Assembly (NCBI GenBank): GCA_003586115.2
Contig: QVOM02000042.1
Coordinates: 76,126,478 to 76,190,477, forward strand
DNA length: 64,000 nt
Direction: 5' to 3'
From: Salvator merianae
Taxonomy: Eukaryota; Chordata; Lepidosauria; Squamata; Teiidae
Shown here: positions 1-12,404 of the stretch, piece by piece
Numbering within the stretch: position 1 is the first letter of the stretch
Layout: every line of letters starts with the position of its first letter
The notes under the pieces: generated by a model
Told to the model about the DNA's origin: nothing
Seen by the model: the letters and a program-made list of their open reading frames with translations, nothing else
Databases searched by the model: none
Made by a program: the position numbers and the translations under genes

Positions 1-647
1 GCTTCATTGCCTCCACCCTCTGCTTTCCTGATATAACGGCTGCTATGCCAGTGTTTCCCCAGCACCTTACCCCCACCTCTGTCACTATATCACCTTTCTA
101 AGCAGTTTTTCAGGGCAAAACATGGGGAGGGATTTTCCTAGGATTTTTGCTAATCCACTAAGAACTACGTGCCTTTTTAAACTGAGAATCCTTCATTATC
201 CTTGCCTGCAACTTGATTGGTCAGCCATCTGTGGCAGCATTGGCTACATTGGACCCACCCTAAACAGCAACTCACCCAGAAAGTTAATAGTACGCATCTG
301 TGGAAGGGACGGATAAGCTCAGAGATACTGTAAATGGATTTTTTTTTCCAGTCTGGTTCTTAAGTCTCAAATGTGCTCCAGGGGTGACCCTAAACACATG
401 TGTGATCACGCCCTTAAAAGACTGTATAATACAACCTAACGATAGCAGGAACAGGGTGTGTAATCTCCAAATGGCCAGTTGTTGCTCTAAAATGAAGGAA
501 ACTATTGAAGGCAAGAGATCGCTTCTTTTCTTTTTCAGTGCATCTTCTCCTATCCAAGAGGTTAATGATCACAAGTCTCCAACATATTCACCCTGATTCA
601 TGGTTGAGTGTGCCATGAGGGTGCAGTGTCTGCACAACACTGCCCAC
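1..647. other. Intergenic, nothing recognised
   Basis: Unique-looking AT/GC-balanced sequence with no coding pattern, RNA gene or repeat family that I recognise. The last 8 bases (640-647, ctgcccac) are the left target-site duplication of the hAT-like element that follows. Confidence 0.5.
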
Positions 648-1447
648 TAGGGATGTGCACGAAAGCACTTTCCCCTCTTCGCTTTGCAGCGCTGCGAAGC
701 AAAAGAGCTTCGTTTTTGCACGAAAACGAGAGGTGCGAAAAGGGAGCCTTTCGTTTTCGTGGCGAAAATCTTCGCAAAAACCGCCTGTCACAGAGGCAGC
801 AGCACTTAACTTTAGCTATCAGCGAAGGTCTTCCCTTTGCTTTGATTTTTCTCCATTTCTGATCGCTCTCTCATTCCCCCTCTTCTGTCACTCGCACACG
901 CACACAGACAGAATAGGGGGGAGAATGAGAGAGCGATCAGAAACGGCGAAAAATCAAAGCGAAGGGAAGACCTTCGCCAATCGCAAAAGTTAAGTGCTGC
1001 TGCTGCCTCTGTGACAGGCAGCACTTAACTTTAGTGATCGGCGAAGGTCTTCCCTTCGCATTGATTTTTCGCCGTTTCCGTTTCCGATCGCTCTCTCCCC
1101 CTATTCTTTCTGTGTGTGCGTTCAAGTGACAGAAGAGGGGGAATGAGAGAGCGATCGGAAACGGAGAAAAATCAATGCTAAAGGAAGACCTTCACTGATC
1201 GCTAAAGTTAAGTGCTGCCTGTCACAGAGGCAGCACTTAACTTTAGTGATCGGCGAAGGTCTTCCCTTTGCATTGATTTTTCTGATGCTGCGGCAAATGG
1301 CGAAGGTCTCAAAGGACAGTGAAAGTCGCTGGGACCTTCGCCATTCACTTTCGCTGTCCCTTTTTCCCTTCGTATTTCGTGCGAAGATGGCGGAAACACC
1401 ATTTTCACGTGAAATACAAAGGGAACGAAGCTTCATGCACATCTCTA
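648..1447. mobile_element. hAT-like non-autonomous element with internal hairpin array
   Basis: The element is 800 bp. Its ends form imperfect terminal inverted repeats: tagggatgtgcacgaa on the left, and tagagatgtgcatgaa on the reverse complement of the right. It is flanked by identical 8-bp direct repeats, ctgcccac, at 640-647 and 1448-1455, as expected for the hAT superfamily. It encodes no transposase. The interior alternates a module and its reverse complement: forward at about 784-893, inverted at 911-1018, forward at 1017-1105, inverted at about 1132-1219, then a truncated forward copy at 1218-1283. The apparent ORFs here come from this repeat structure and are not genes. The superfamily call rests on the 8-bp duplication and the TIRs; the exact family is unknown to me. 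Confidence 0.8.
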
Positions 1448-1455
1448 CTGCCCAC

Positions 1456-3124
1456 CCATTTTGCAATTCATTTGCAGGAAGCGTGTGGTGTCTGCCCAGA
1501 TTCCACACTTTTCCTCTGACATGCCAGCATAAGTGCTGTTAGATAACTTCACCAGCAGAACTGTTTGAAGAGCTCTCAGAATACTATCATCTTGCCATGA
1601 CCACCCTGCTGCCGCTGCCACTGCCTCTGCTGCCTCCACTCAAAAGAACATACTGGTCTCCTCCACAGCATTCCTGGTGATCAAATACAGGAAATGACCC
1701 ATGAGTTCAAAAACATGCCCCCCCTCTCAAGACTGAAGAACGATCTTTGATCCTGTCAATGGGGGAGAGGAGATGTATGAACAGCACACCTTTGCATTAA
1801 GAATAGCACTATGAGTGTAGTGCTATTTATAATGCAAAGGACAGAAGGTACTATGCTTGTAGCAAGTTCTGCCACCCTGTCTGGATTCTGCCTCAGCTTA
1901 TCAGCGTAAGTTAGCAGCTTTGCAGAGGCCAAATCATCTTATAGCAAGTGTCTGGGATGATGTTAAACAAAGAAAGTCACATTTTACTAACCAGGTAAGA
2001 GCAAAACTATGCTTTGTACTATATGTTGTACTATACGTGTTGTACTATATGAGTGTTGACAGTCCCTCAGCCAAGAATAGGAATGGGGAGAGAAAGAGCT
2101 GTACAAAAAGGAACAAGGGCCAGCTGTTTTTTGCAATTGTTCCTTAGGATTACCTGCCTCACTGTCATTCTAAGCATTTAGAAGGCTTATGCACTAAGTA
2201 TGCATTTGAAAGGGTCTAGGAGTATGTGAGGGAGACCTCTAATAATGACTGCTTTTACAACTGAAGAAGCTTTGGTCCCAGAAGAGTGACACCAGCAGGT
2301 GTTCACCCTTTGCTTAAGGCAGATCAGAGGTGAAACTAATAACACAAGAGAAGCAACGGCCTGTTTCAGGCTGTAAGTGTCATCAGAGGCTGGACATCTG
2401 CTGGAGATGCTTTGATATAAAGCTAGATGAAAGGCTGCATAAAGCTAGAGGTTGGGCTTGCATGACAGCTTTTCAGAGCAAGGAGCTGAACTGAAAGGTT
2501 AGGTAAGCAGAAACCACACTGCACAATTTTTTGCGGAAGCCTTTGTGAGTTTAAAGACTGCCAGCTATTGAAATCCAGAAAAGCAAGGAAGGAAGCCTTT
2601 GACTTGTCTTTGGAAATAAAAAGGTGGCAGCTGTGTTGGTAGAACATTGATATGAAGCACTAAAACAAGACTACAACTAATGCTCTTAAAATGCACTGAT
2701 CATCTTCACTGTTGAGCCTATTGGGGAGCACATCACTGAGCTGATACTGAATACCCAGTCTAATGATCAAACGTCATGGGACCACTCATCCAGGGCCCAC
2801 AGATTCTCTGCTTTAGACTTCAGCACCGTCCACATGGTCCCAGAAAGGGGCAGGAGTTGTGGGAGCTGCCATACAAGCAAAACAGTCTCAGACAATTACT
2901 TGAGAACCCCCTGGTAAAACCCAACATGCTGCTGTGGGTGGAACTTCTACTCACAGCAGTAAGGAGCCAGAAGGCCTCACAGACAGACCATAAATACATG
3001 GCCAGAATTTTCAGCCCTCAGATTGGTTCCTTGTTCACATGCGCGCGCACACACACATGTGTACAGGAACAAGAATGTGACTTTCCCTGTGGGAACGCTA
3101 TTGGAGCCATTTCCTCCACTTACT
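1456..3124. other. Intergenic, nothing recognised
   Basis: No coding signature or repeat that I recognise. A 117-codon open frame at 2776-3129 (+) has no recognisable domain and runs into a purine/pyrimidine tract and a LINE tail. I treat it as chance. A short alternating GC/CA tract lies near 3041-3056. Confidence 0.4.
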
Positions 3125-3372
3125 ATTAATTTGTTTTTGTTCTTGTTTTGTTCTTTTTATCTTGCATTGTATATGTTATTGTATGAGTTACTGAATATAG
3201 CATAACTTACTGTCAATTTGTTGTACATTTTAAATTATAATTGTTTTCCCTTCTGTATTGAATTGTATATTCCAGCTTCGATGATTGTTGTATTTTTCTC
3301 TGTTGTAAACTGCCTTGGGTTTTTTTTTTCTCAAAAGGAGGTATATAAATACAAGTACAAATACAAATATCC
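3125..3372 (+). repeat. LINE 3' tail (L2/CR1-like)
   Basis: T-rich sequence followed by a 'gtaaactgccttggg ... aaaaggaggtatataaatac' motif, then a short ATACAA-type simple repeat (3343-3370). This is the typical 3' UTR end of reptile L2/CR1-like LINEs (…ccgccttgggt…ggcggtataaat…). The 5' limit is uncertain and no coding part is visible. Confidence 0.55.
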
Positions 3373-5649
3373 TGTGATGAGCTGGAAGACTTTGTGGCTC
3401 AAATGGCAGCACAGGCATTTGTATGCCCCACTCTTTGACCAGTTATGGGGCCATGTGGATGCAGCCCTTGATGAATCAGAAAACTGTTGGTGAAGCACCC
3501 ATTCAAGATCAGTGTGAATTGCATTTCAATACAGGATTGCACTCTCAACATAATTGCTAAGAAACAAGTGACATAAGCAGCTATTAACCAGCTCTCTGTA
3601 CATCACCAGCTTTGATACTGAAATCTGAGCTGCTACTGTGCAAACGAATTTCTCTTTCAGTCGCTCACTTCTCGCTCAGATTTATGTAACTCTTTCCAGT
3701 GGGAGCGCCTGATGAAACTTTCAGTAATGCAACAAAAATAACGAAAAAGAAGAGAGTGGTTAAAACGTTCATTGATCGCCCATGGATCAATGTCTTGATT
3801 CTAGATGATGATCAGAACCCAGATTTGTGGGTGTTGTGGATCTCCAAACACAGGAAACACATGTCTTGGGAATGCTTGGGCTTGGAGACCATTAACCTCT
3901 TCTTTCCCTTGGGTAAGTTTTTTTGCCTGAAATATTGTGGCCAGACAAAGTGAATAAGAGGAAGACTGATGAAACAGGTACCCTGCATAATTTCCAAGAA
4001 CAAGGGGTTCCAACTTATGTCAGGAGCTCTCTGAGGTTGTACAGAATCTATTAAGCATTGGAAGAGTGAAGAGGAGGCAGTTTTCGTGTGTGTGGGTGAG
4101 GAAGGAAAGTGAGTGCCAGATGGAAGTCTTTAGTTTCCAGCTCTGAAGACATTTTCCTGAGTTATTAATAGCTAGGAGCAGAGAGGTGCTTGACAAGTGT
4201 ATGTGCTCTTATCTCTGTTTTTGTTACCCCAGATTCACCCTTGTTTCCCTCACCACTGCAGCCTGCAAAATGTCAGCAGTGCAGAAGAGAAAGGAGGCAG
4301 CCAGCACTGTGCATGGGAGAGCCATTAATGCCAATCTGTTCCCACTCTGCCCAGAGTTATTAAATGTATATGAGCTTTTCCTGGGTCTACAGAAGATAAT
4401 AAGGAGTTCTAGAGAATGAAGCATCCATTTAGGTGTTTTTCTTCCCCAGAGTCTCCCAGCTAAAGAAGTATCTCTCCCATTTCTTCTGTACATTGAAACA
4501 CTTTTACAGAATTGAAATGCCTTTTTTTCTTGGTTTCTAGGGGTATGGTAAAAGAAGCTACACCAACACTTATGTCACACGCAAGGTCATGCAAAGTAAA
4601 ATTGTCCAGTTAAAGCAGAAGAGTATTTTAATAGGGCCTAGGAATTATTCACTTCAGAGGTAAAAAAAATAGACTTGCAGCACCCATAAGGATAAGAGCT
4701 TACAAGATTACAAGAATAGTGTGAACTGAGTGAGGTCATAGTGAATATAATCAGTGTGAAAGATACTATATTTTTCTGGTATCTGAGATATGCCATTTTT
4801 ACCCATTTGTGATGGGGATGGTGACTCTGTCTTCTTGCACAAATCAGTTTTCTGTCAATATATTCCTGGATGGCCCACATGAAAACCAATATCTGAATAT
4901 CAAATGTTATGCTACACCAAAATGCCTAACCCTTTTCCTTCTAGTTGTTAGAGCTAGTGGTTCCTGACAGGGAGCACAGTCTAGAACTTACCAAATGGAT
5001 GCTATCAGTTGACTTCACGAAACCAGGATATTGAGACAGGGGAGGAGAAAGCTGTGAAGTGAGTTACTGTACATGTTCAATGCAGATGATGAACCTTGGT
5101 TTGATTTTCTTGATTTGCTTTGGGTTAGGGGTGTCTGCTCATCTTCCCATGAAACAAAAGAAAAGAGTTTGGAAAAGAAGCGGTATGTTCACAATGATCA
5201 AAGATGCTAAAACCCATGGTGCCACAAATAAAAAGACTTCCCAGCTACACCATGCTATGTACCCAGCTGGTTTTTTGTATAATCAGGTTGGGGGAAAAGA
5301 AGATGACTAAAGAAAATGGCACCTTTCCTATGTCTTCCTCCCCTGTTTGATCTTCCTCCTCTCTTGTAATATGAGTTTCAATTAGGTTTCTTCACTTTCT
5401 CTTTCTGGGTGAAATCACTGGTGACATCACTATCTTCTCATGAGTAAACCCACCTCCATCTTGAGTGCCAAACACCCTCCATGACCTCAGACACAAAGTA
5501 TAAATCCTAATCTGCCATCCTCAAAAGACCTGCTGCATTTTGGTTGGAAGGGAGACAAGTGGAGAGGGAGAATCAGGGTCTTCTGTTCTAAAGAGTTTGC
5601 TTATCATACCTGTGATTACAAAACTTATGTTTTTAAAAAAGTTATTTTC
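3373..5649. other. Intergenic, nothing recognised
   Basis: Unique-looking sequence. Short open frames (for example 3699-3953 + and 5059-5310 +) have no recognisable domain and no splice or promoter context. I see no repeat family. Confidence 0.4.
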
Positions 5650-7985
5650 TAAGGATTATGTGGTGCCAAGACTGGAACAGTGAAGGAAAAGTAGGTACTC
5701 TGCTCACTGAAGAGAACGCACTGAAGAGTATAAAACAAACAAGGAAATAGTAGGGTAATGGCTAAATATTATGAAAAATGGCATAAGGGGGATAGAGTCC
5801 AAGACTTTGTGTGAAATATTGATAGAAAATTAACATTTGAGCAGAATCAGAGATTAAATGCAGATATAACCCAGGATGAAATAGAAGAGGTGATTCAGGA
5901 TTTAAAACCTGCTAGGTCTCCTGGTTTTGATGGTTTATCACTCTTTTATATAAAAACTTTAAAGAATTATTGATACCTCAAATGCAAATTCTCTTTAACG
6001 ATATATTGAATAATAGACTAAAACCAGAATCTTGGAATAATATAGAAATAATTGCACTATTAAAACCTCAAAAAATCCTAATAGATCATGATTCTTATCA
6101 TCCAATTAGCTTATCAAATCAGGATTACAAAAAATTCTCAAAAGTACTGACCTGAAAATTAGAAGAAATTATGCCAAAAAGAATACAGGAAGACCATTAT
6201 GGTTTATTAAGAATAGACATATAGGTGACCCTAAAAGAAATATTAATGTTATCTATCATGCAAAAAAAAAAAAAAAAAAAAATAGAAATTTTGAAATTAG
6301 ATGTGATGAAGGCCTTTGATCTGGTGAACCATCATTTATATACAATATGCCAAAAGTTTGAAATGGAGGATAAATTTTGTGATGTAATCAAACATTTATA
6401 TGAGGGTTTCACAGTGCATGTTAAAATAAATGGAATTAGTTCAAGGTAGATTAAAATACTTAATGGGATGAAGCAGGGCTGTCCTCTTTCTCAATTATGA
6501 TTTGCTTTGGCAATAGAACCATTGGTCAATGAAATTAGACAAAATAATAGGTGACAGGGTTATATGGTTAAAAGTGAAGAAGTTAGAATAAATCTATTTG
6601 CTGATGATGCAATGATAATTACTCAGATGCCTAGGAAAATGGTAATAGCAATCAGAAATATTTTAGATAATTTTACCCAAATGTCAGGTTTGAAAATAAA
6701 TATAACTAAATCAGAGATAATGTTTATTAATACCCCACCTCAGGAGCAAAATGAATTAAGAAGGTTAACTGGATTAAGATTAGGAGACAGAAAGATGAAG
6801 TATTTTGGAGTATATCTTACAAAAAATATGAATAAACTATTGTTTGAAAATTATAGACAGGTATGGAAGAAAGTTAGCATACAATTAAAAAAAAAAACTA
6901 AAGTAACATCCATATCATCAAGAATAAGAGTGGTGAAAATGTTTTTATCCCAATGATTTTGGACCTATTTCAAACCTTACCTGATAAGGGTATTGAAACA
7001 ATGGGGTAGTAAGATAAATAATTGGATATTTAATACAAAACAACCAAGAATAAGGAAAATGGTAGTAAATATGGGAACATATGAAGGAAGATGGTCTATC
7101 CACACCCTGGAGAAGTACTATGTGGCTTTTCAAATAAAAAAAATAATAGAATTTAAAATGGAAGAAAAGTGGGTTAAAGTAGAAAAGAAGATGCATAATT
7201 GAGAAAATAGAAGTTTAATGTGGGATAAATTGGCAGTGAGAAAATTTAGAGAATTATATGGACCAATGAAACAGGTAATGGAGGTTTGGAGAAGCTATCA
7301 ACATAAATTACTACCACAAATATAAAAATATACAACTATTGAATATATAAATAAAGATCAAGAAGCATTAGAAGAAAGAATATTATATCCATTAAAGGAA
7401 AATGGGTTCAAATATTTAAAGGATTTATATAATAATAAAGGAGAATGGTGGGAACAGGAAATAAGACAGGCTTTGAGGGGGATGATGACTGATTTATAAT
7501 TGTCTGAGAAACTGGTATGTAAATAATAATATATAGTTACAGATCTACAGGCCATTGACAGAGTTTGAGGAAATATTGGAAGAAGGTTTGAAAAGGTCAA
7601 GAAGAATAAGAAGTAAAATATATGGTTTACTAATAAATCAAAATAATGAAATAATGGATAGTATGTTTCAAATATGGCATGTAGGTCTTGAGATTACAAG
7701 AGAAAATGTTGAGCAAAACATGAAAAAAATAGTGAATTAAAGAATAGTAGGGTACAGGAAATGGCACTTAAGATATTTTATAGATGATATAGAACACTAT
7801 CACAATTAACACATATGATACCTGTGATGTCACCTCAATGCTTGCATGGGTGTGGACAGAGAAGAAAATATGTCCATCTTTGGTGGGAATGTGATATTAT
7901 TAAAATGTTTTGGAGAGATATTCAGAATAAAATTAAAGAGAGTTTAAATATAAATTTGAATTTAACACCCAAACTAGTTTCATTT
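5650..7985 (+). mobile_element. Decayed, truncated L1-like LINE (ORF2 remnant)
   Basis: A-rich DNA (strand bias typical of L1) carries broken pieces of an L1-type ORF2. The reverse-transcriptase N-terminal block is at about 5870-6150, with 'PARSPGFDG' and 'HPISLSN' type motifs. The 'KAFDLVNH' block is at about 6300, and a damaged 'GCPLS' region is near 6475. The catalytic FADD box is at about 6598 (residues FADDAMII), followed by 'SGLKIN-KSE' and 'KYFGVYLT'. The C-terminal 'HLWWECDIIKMFW' block is at about 7875-7910. Stops and frameshifts separate these blocks, and an A18 run interrupts the frame near 6260. The 5' part (ORF1, endonuclease) and the 3' UTR are missing, and the copy ends at a degenerate tandem repeat. 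It is not functional. Confidence 0.85.
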
Positions 7986-8004
7986 CAAGTGGTGTCAGGA
8001 AGAA

Positions 8005-8310
8005 TAAGGGCTGAACTGAACCACAGAGCAGTGGCAAAGGGAGCACCACGTCTGCCACTGTCTTCCCTCTCTGGAACTGAAATGCATGGTGTTGGCAGTG
8101 GCAAGGAGAGGATGCTGCCACTGTCTCCCCTCACCAGATCTTCCACTGCCTTCTCTCCTCACAGCTGAAGCACACAGTAGTGGTAGATTCATTGCCTTCT
8201 CTTCTTGGAGCTGAACTGCAGGCCACAACCACCAGCTTCCTTCCCCAGAGCTGAAGTGCACAGCAGTGGCAAAGAGGACTGCTGCCACGTTCCCTCCTAA
8301 CACAGAGTTG
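8005..8310. repeat. Degenerate minisatellite, unit about 65-80 bp
   Basis: About four diverged units share the pattern gagctgaa-tgcac…cagtggcaaag…ctgccactgtcttccctc (for example starts near 8010, 8078, 8165, 8208 and 8250). It sits exactly between the truncated L1 remnant and an L2 fragment. It creates overlapping ORFs on both strands that I do not consider genes. Confidence 0.6.
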
Positions 8311-8324
8311 AGGCAGTTAAGCAT

Positions 8325-8805
8325 GTTGCTATTATTTTATTTATTTATTTTTATATATTTTTATCCCACCCTATACCCAAAGGTCTCAGGGCATGTTACA
8401 AAAATAAAAACAAATTTTAAAGAATCCACTGAAAATGATAGCAGAGTCTTAAAGTATAAGGGGGAGCTATTTCTTCAGTCAAAACCCAGGATAAATAGGT
8501 GTGCTTTTACCAGCCTATAGTGAAGACACCTGGCGCACCTCAGGGGAGGCTATTTTATAGTCTGGGGACTACCACCAAGAAGGTCCTATCCCAAATACTC
8601 ACCTCTTTAGCTACTGAAGATGGTGGTACAACTAGGAGTGTCTCACCTGCAGATCTTAAGGCACAGGCAAGCTGATATGGAAGAAAGTGTTCCTTTAGAT
8701 ATTTGGGACCAAAACAGTTTAGGGCCTTATCAGTCAAAATTAACACATTGAATTGGGTTTGGTAGCAATTTGGCAGCCAGTGCAGCTCTTTTAAGACCAG
8801 TGTGA
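8325..8805 (-). mobile_element. L2-like LINE 3' fragment
   Basis: Read on the minus strand, this matches the copies at 14240-14775 (+) and 44070-44430 (-). The reverse-transcriptase tail 'LHWLP…KALN-F-PKYLKEH' is followed by a conserved 'AFSVVAPRLW-TLPPE' type block, here degraded, and a 3' UTR rich in TTTA. It is 5'-truncated, with no intact ORF. Confidence 0.7.
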
Positions 8806-8886
8806 AGTGCGTCCAGCCAGTAGTGCCAGTTAGCAGCTAGGATCTCGCCATTCTGTTCACTTCAATTGTTGTGCAAAAAGCACTCT

Positions 8887-9780
8887 GAGGCCGTGTTCTG
8901 ACATGGCATCTAATCAGTTTACAGGCCGCCTTCAGTTCCCGCTGGCCTGACATTATCTTGCCTTTCCGTAGTTTTTCTGGACTAAATTGACAAAATCTCA
9001 ACTACTTTGCATTCGGGTTTAATGAGTTCTCAAGCTGTTCCAGAACACTAGCCCACTTTACTTTGTGATGTGAGAATGTAGAAGGAGACTATTTGGGAGG
9101 GACTGTACTTTTTGGGGGGGCATGCAGAGGGAGGGCTTCCCATTTCCTGCTGTCCAATGACAGATTTTGTGAGTGGGCAGGAATCACAGTAGTTCCTTCC
9201 ACCTCCATTATCCCCCCTTCCCCTGCTGCCAGGTGAAAAGAAAGCCATCCTCCATTTTACTTTGCAAAACTGTGGTTCTTTCTCTTCCTTTATCCCACAT
9301 TCAACACTACCAGGAAGAAATGCTGATTAAACCAAAAGCAGATGGCATCTGTTTGGGGGCACAATCCTCTTGCCCCAACAAAAAACCCACTCAGCATCAG
9401 TTTTGCTGTTGGCAGCACACAGCTACACAGTGGGACACATGCCATTGTGGATGTCTTGGGGGGAAGGTGAGGCAGAGTCCATTTGCCAGCCATTAACTAC
9501 ACTATCATGATAATAGAGCCCCCCCCCACATTGCCCCCCCCACGTTTCCTCCTCTTCATGGACCTCTACCTGCTTTTGCACTACTCTTAAATTGCACAAT
9601 TGCACAAAAGTGCAATTGCAATGAAGCAGAAATCGCCATCTGCCCTTTAAGAAGCTTAATTGTTCAATACATGTGGTATTAAAGTTCTGCTTGTGTAGAT
9701 GCGGACTGGAGGGGGAGAAGGAGCAAATGGCGAATGACTTCTCCTCCCTGGGAACACCTCCTGCAGCCACTGTTTAATTG
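8887..9780. mobile_element. Non-autonomous DNA element, copy 1
   Basis: Strongly similar over most of its length to the reverse complement of 18160-19605, including the end (…gtgttctgacat… near 8891), the 'cagtttacaggcc' and 'tttttctggactaaatt' blocks, the 'gactatttgggagggactgtac' region (split here to keep it short) and the far part around 9400-9740. No transposase is visible. The right boundary is uncertain. Two full-length copies in opposite orientation define an interspersed family. The superfamily is unknown to me; a TNA-type flank would fit a Harbinger-like element. Confidence 0.65.
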
Positions 9781-12404
9781 GGGTTTAACATCCACTCTAC
9801 AAAGCAAGTCAGGCTTATAGGTAAAAGACACATTATGTCAGTAAAATATCTAGTTGCAAAATCGGTGGACTATACAAGATATACAATTCCTACCCAGAAG
9901 AACACACTTTTATGCAAACTCTGTGTGTGGAGGCTGTCTGCAAGCCATAAAGAAGTATATGTATAGATGCTACCTTAAAAGCTATAGTGGAAAGGAGGGG
10001 AAAAGGGGAAACATTGAAAGATCATTTCCTTCCCCATTTCCTTAAGATTTTAATACACCCCAGACTGTACCTACAAAATGAGTCATGTATCTCTAGTGTA
10101 GGAGGGCTTGACCATAAAATAACATCACTCTCTTTGTAATTGGAAGCTTAATTCAAAATAAACAAGGAGAAAACCTGAAAAATACCTCAAAAATCAGTCT
10201 CACATTGCTACATGACTGTTTAAGAGAGGGAAAGAAATTATGATTCTGTATCATTGCCACTTTCCCCAACACCTCTATTGCTCCCTTTAGGTTTAATAGA
10301 TGCAAACAGCAAGTGTAATGTTGACATTAAGCTCAAAGCATGGCAAATGTTTGCAATTCTATAATGCTTTGAGCTACATGTTGATGTTTTAGGGCATATC
10401 TGACTTGGCTGACATTGCACAATGTTGCAAGATCATGTAAATATAAGAGACTCACGTTGCAGATTTCTTGGCAAAGATATAGAAGTAGTTTACCATTCTT
10501 TGATCGAATTGCAAACTTTACTATCCTGGGCAACATCATTAAGGGAGCACCCTCCTTCTGGACCAGCAGGGTTCTGCTTCCAGAAACTCTAGGGAGGATA
10601 TGGAAGCATCAGGCAATAAAGTGCAGACCACCCTGTTTCACTTCTGCTCCTTGCTACTAAGAATATCTTGGCAGCCTGAGTATTGGCTGTGTGGCATTTG
10701 CACCATGAAATAATGCAAACATGGCCTCAAGCAGATTTCTTGTCTAGAGTCTAGAAAACTAATAGACAATATTCCATATCTAACTTCAAATAAAGTAAGT
10801 TTAATTCTTCTTCTTTTTTTAAAAAAGGGTAGGGGCATATAGCTAAGGACTCAGGAAATGCAACATATAATTTCTTGGATGCAGAAACCACAGACTTTTG
10901 AATGAGTGCTTATTTACCACAAACCCTCCTAAACACAGCTTGAATGGAAGTGTTGCAAATGTAAGATGGTTAATTAGAGTTAATTAAATCTAATTATACA
11001 TATGCCATATTGTAAGGTGTTGTCTAGAAACAAATAGTTTTAATAGCTGCAAACAGCAAGTATAACATTGAATTCTGTGGCAACACTCATAGATGCAAAA
11101 CAGGAGAGAGAAGGCATCATAGACCAAAGTCAGAAATAGTTTAGGCTGCAGCATAGGAACAGCGTCTCCCAGTGTCTTGTGGGAGATATGTTGACTTTCG
11201 CTTTCTTGCTGTTGCAATTGCAAAGCTCTGGTTTTCAGTACAGCCACAGCTTTCTCTTTCCCTCAACCCAGCTCAGCTTCCATTTGCCAGCAGGTGCACT
11301 TCAAGCACTCTCCTTCCTCAAACTGTGGCAAAGTACACTCACAAAGTCATTTAAAAAAAAAAAAATCCCAAGCAAAGCTCCCATAAGCACAAAATACTTG
11401 CCCACATGAGGCTGGCTGCAATACTTCTATATGTCTACATTTAGATTTGCTTCCCTCCAGCAATCAGTGTCCAGTATTAAAGCTCTGCACTTCAGCTGAT
11501 GTGAAAGTATTGTAGCTGGAAGTCACATTCTCTGAAATCATCAGGAGTGACTTTTAGAAGCTTCTATCATCTTAGGAGGAAGCTTAAATAAGACTGGATT
11601 GAATCTGGCAATTGATGGGTCTCAGAAGAGCTGTGGATTCCACTTCATTGCTTGACAGAAATCAGAAATCTATGCCTCAAGGATACAGATGGAAGACTTA
11701 TTTGGCAGCCCTGGAGAATTCTTTCTTGGACATTAATGGATGAGTAATTCAGAAAGGAACTTCCTGAAATAGATGCATGTGGATGCTCCTATTACCTCCT
11801 ATCAGATATATAAAAGGATTAGATTAGGGAATGACACCAGTGTCTGAAAATGACCTTCAATGTGATTCTTCATAATGCAGATTATTATGTAGTTTCTCTC
11901 TCCATCCTTCACCAGTTATTGCCAATGACCTTTTCTTATAAATGCCTTTCCCAGTAGCCTTCATAATAGCATTTGCCGTTCTAGCACCAGACTCAGTGTG
12001 CAAGGATAGGCATTTCACTGTGCTCAAAGAGCAAGTGCTTAATATATTATTCACCATTCTCTTGGGGTTCACTGTCACTGTGAGTTAGCAAAATTCCCCA
12101 TGTAGTTGCATTGCAGGCTGCAGTTTAACATGCTTTCAAGTAGAGAAGATGATGCAAGTGAAAAGTCATTGATATTGCATTTTTTTTTCCATTCCACTTT
12201 CTTCTGGAAAAAGGTTTGCAAACTATACTATTACTACTCTTACAATCCTAATCTATAATACTTCCTCTTTCCTGACTGAAATGGAAAAGGCAAAGCAAAC
12301 TGGAGAACAACTCCATCAGCTCCCAGGAGTGGGTTTTCTCCCTCCCAACGTAACATACAATGGGGAGCAAATTTGGGTAATATGACAAGAATGTGGTTTG
12401 TCCT
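9781..12404. other. Intergenic with a SINE scrap
   Basis: Mostly unique-looking. Bases 10455-10510 resemble the 'tttcttggcaaagatatagaag' part (split in the alignment) of the Sauria-type SINEs at 19670, 22535 and 23030 on the minus strand, but no tRNA-like head follows. A short A run lies at 11353-11366. No gene is recognised. Confidence 0.4.

Noticed and set aside
1122..1508. 128-codon minus-strand ORF
   Set aside because: Created by the palindromic modules of the hAT-like element.
6564..6956. 130-codon reverse-transcriptase ORF as a domesticated gene
   Set aside because: Contains the FADD box but is one of several fragments of a decayed L1 separated by stops.
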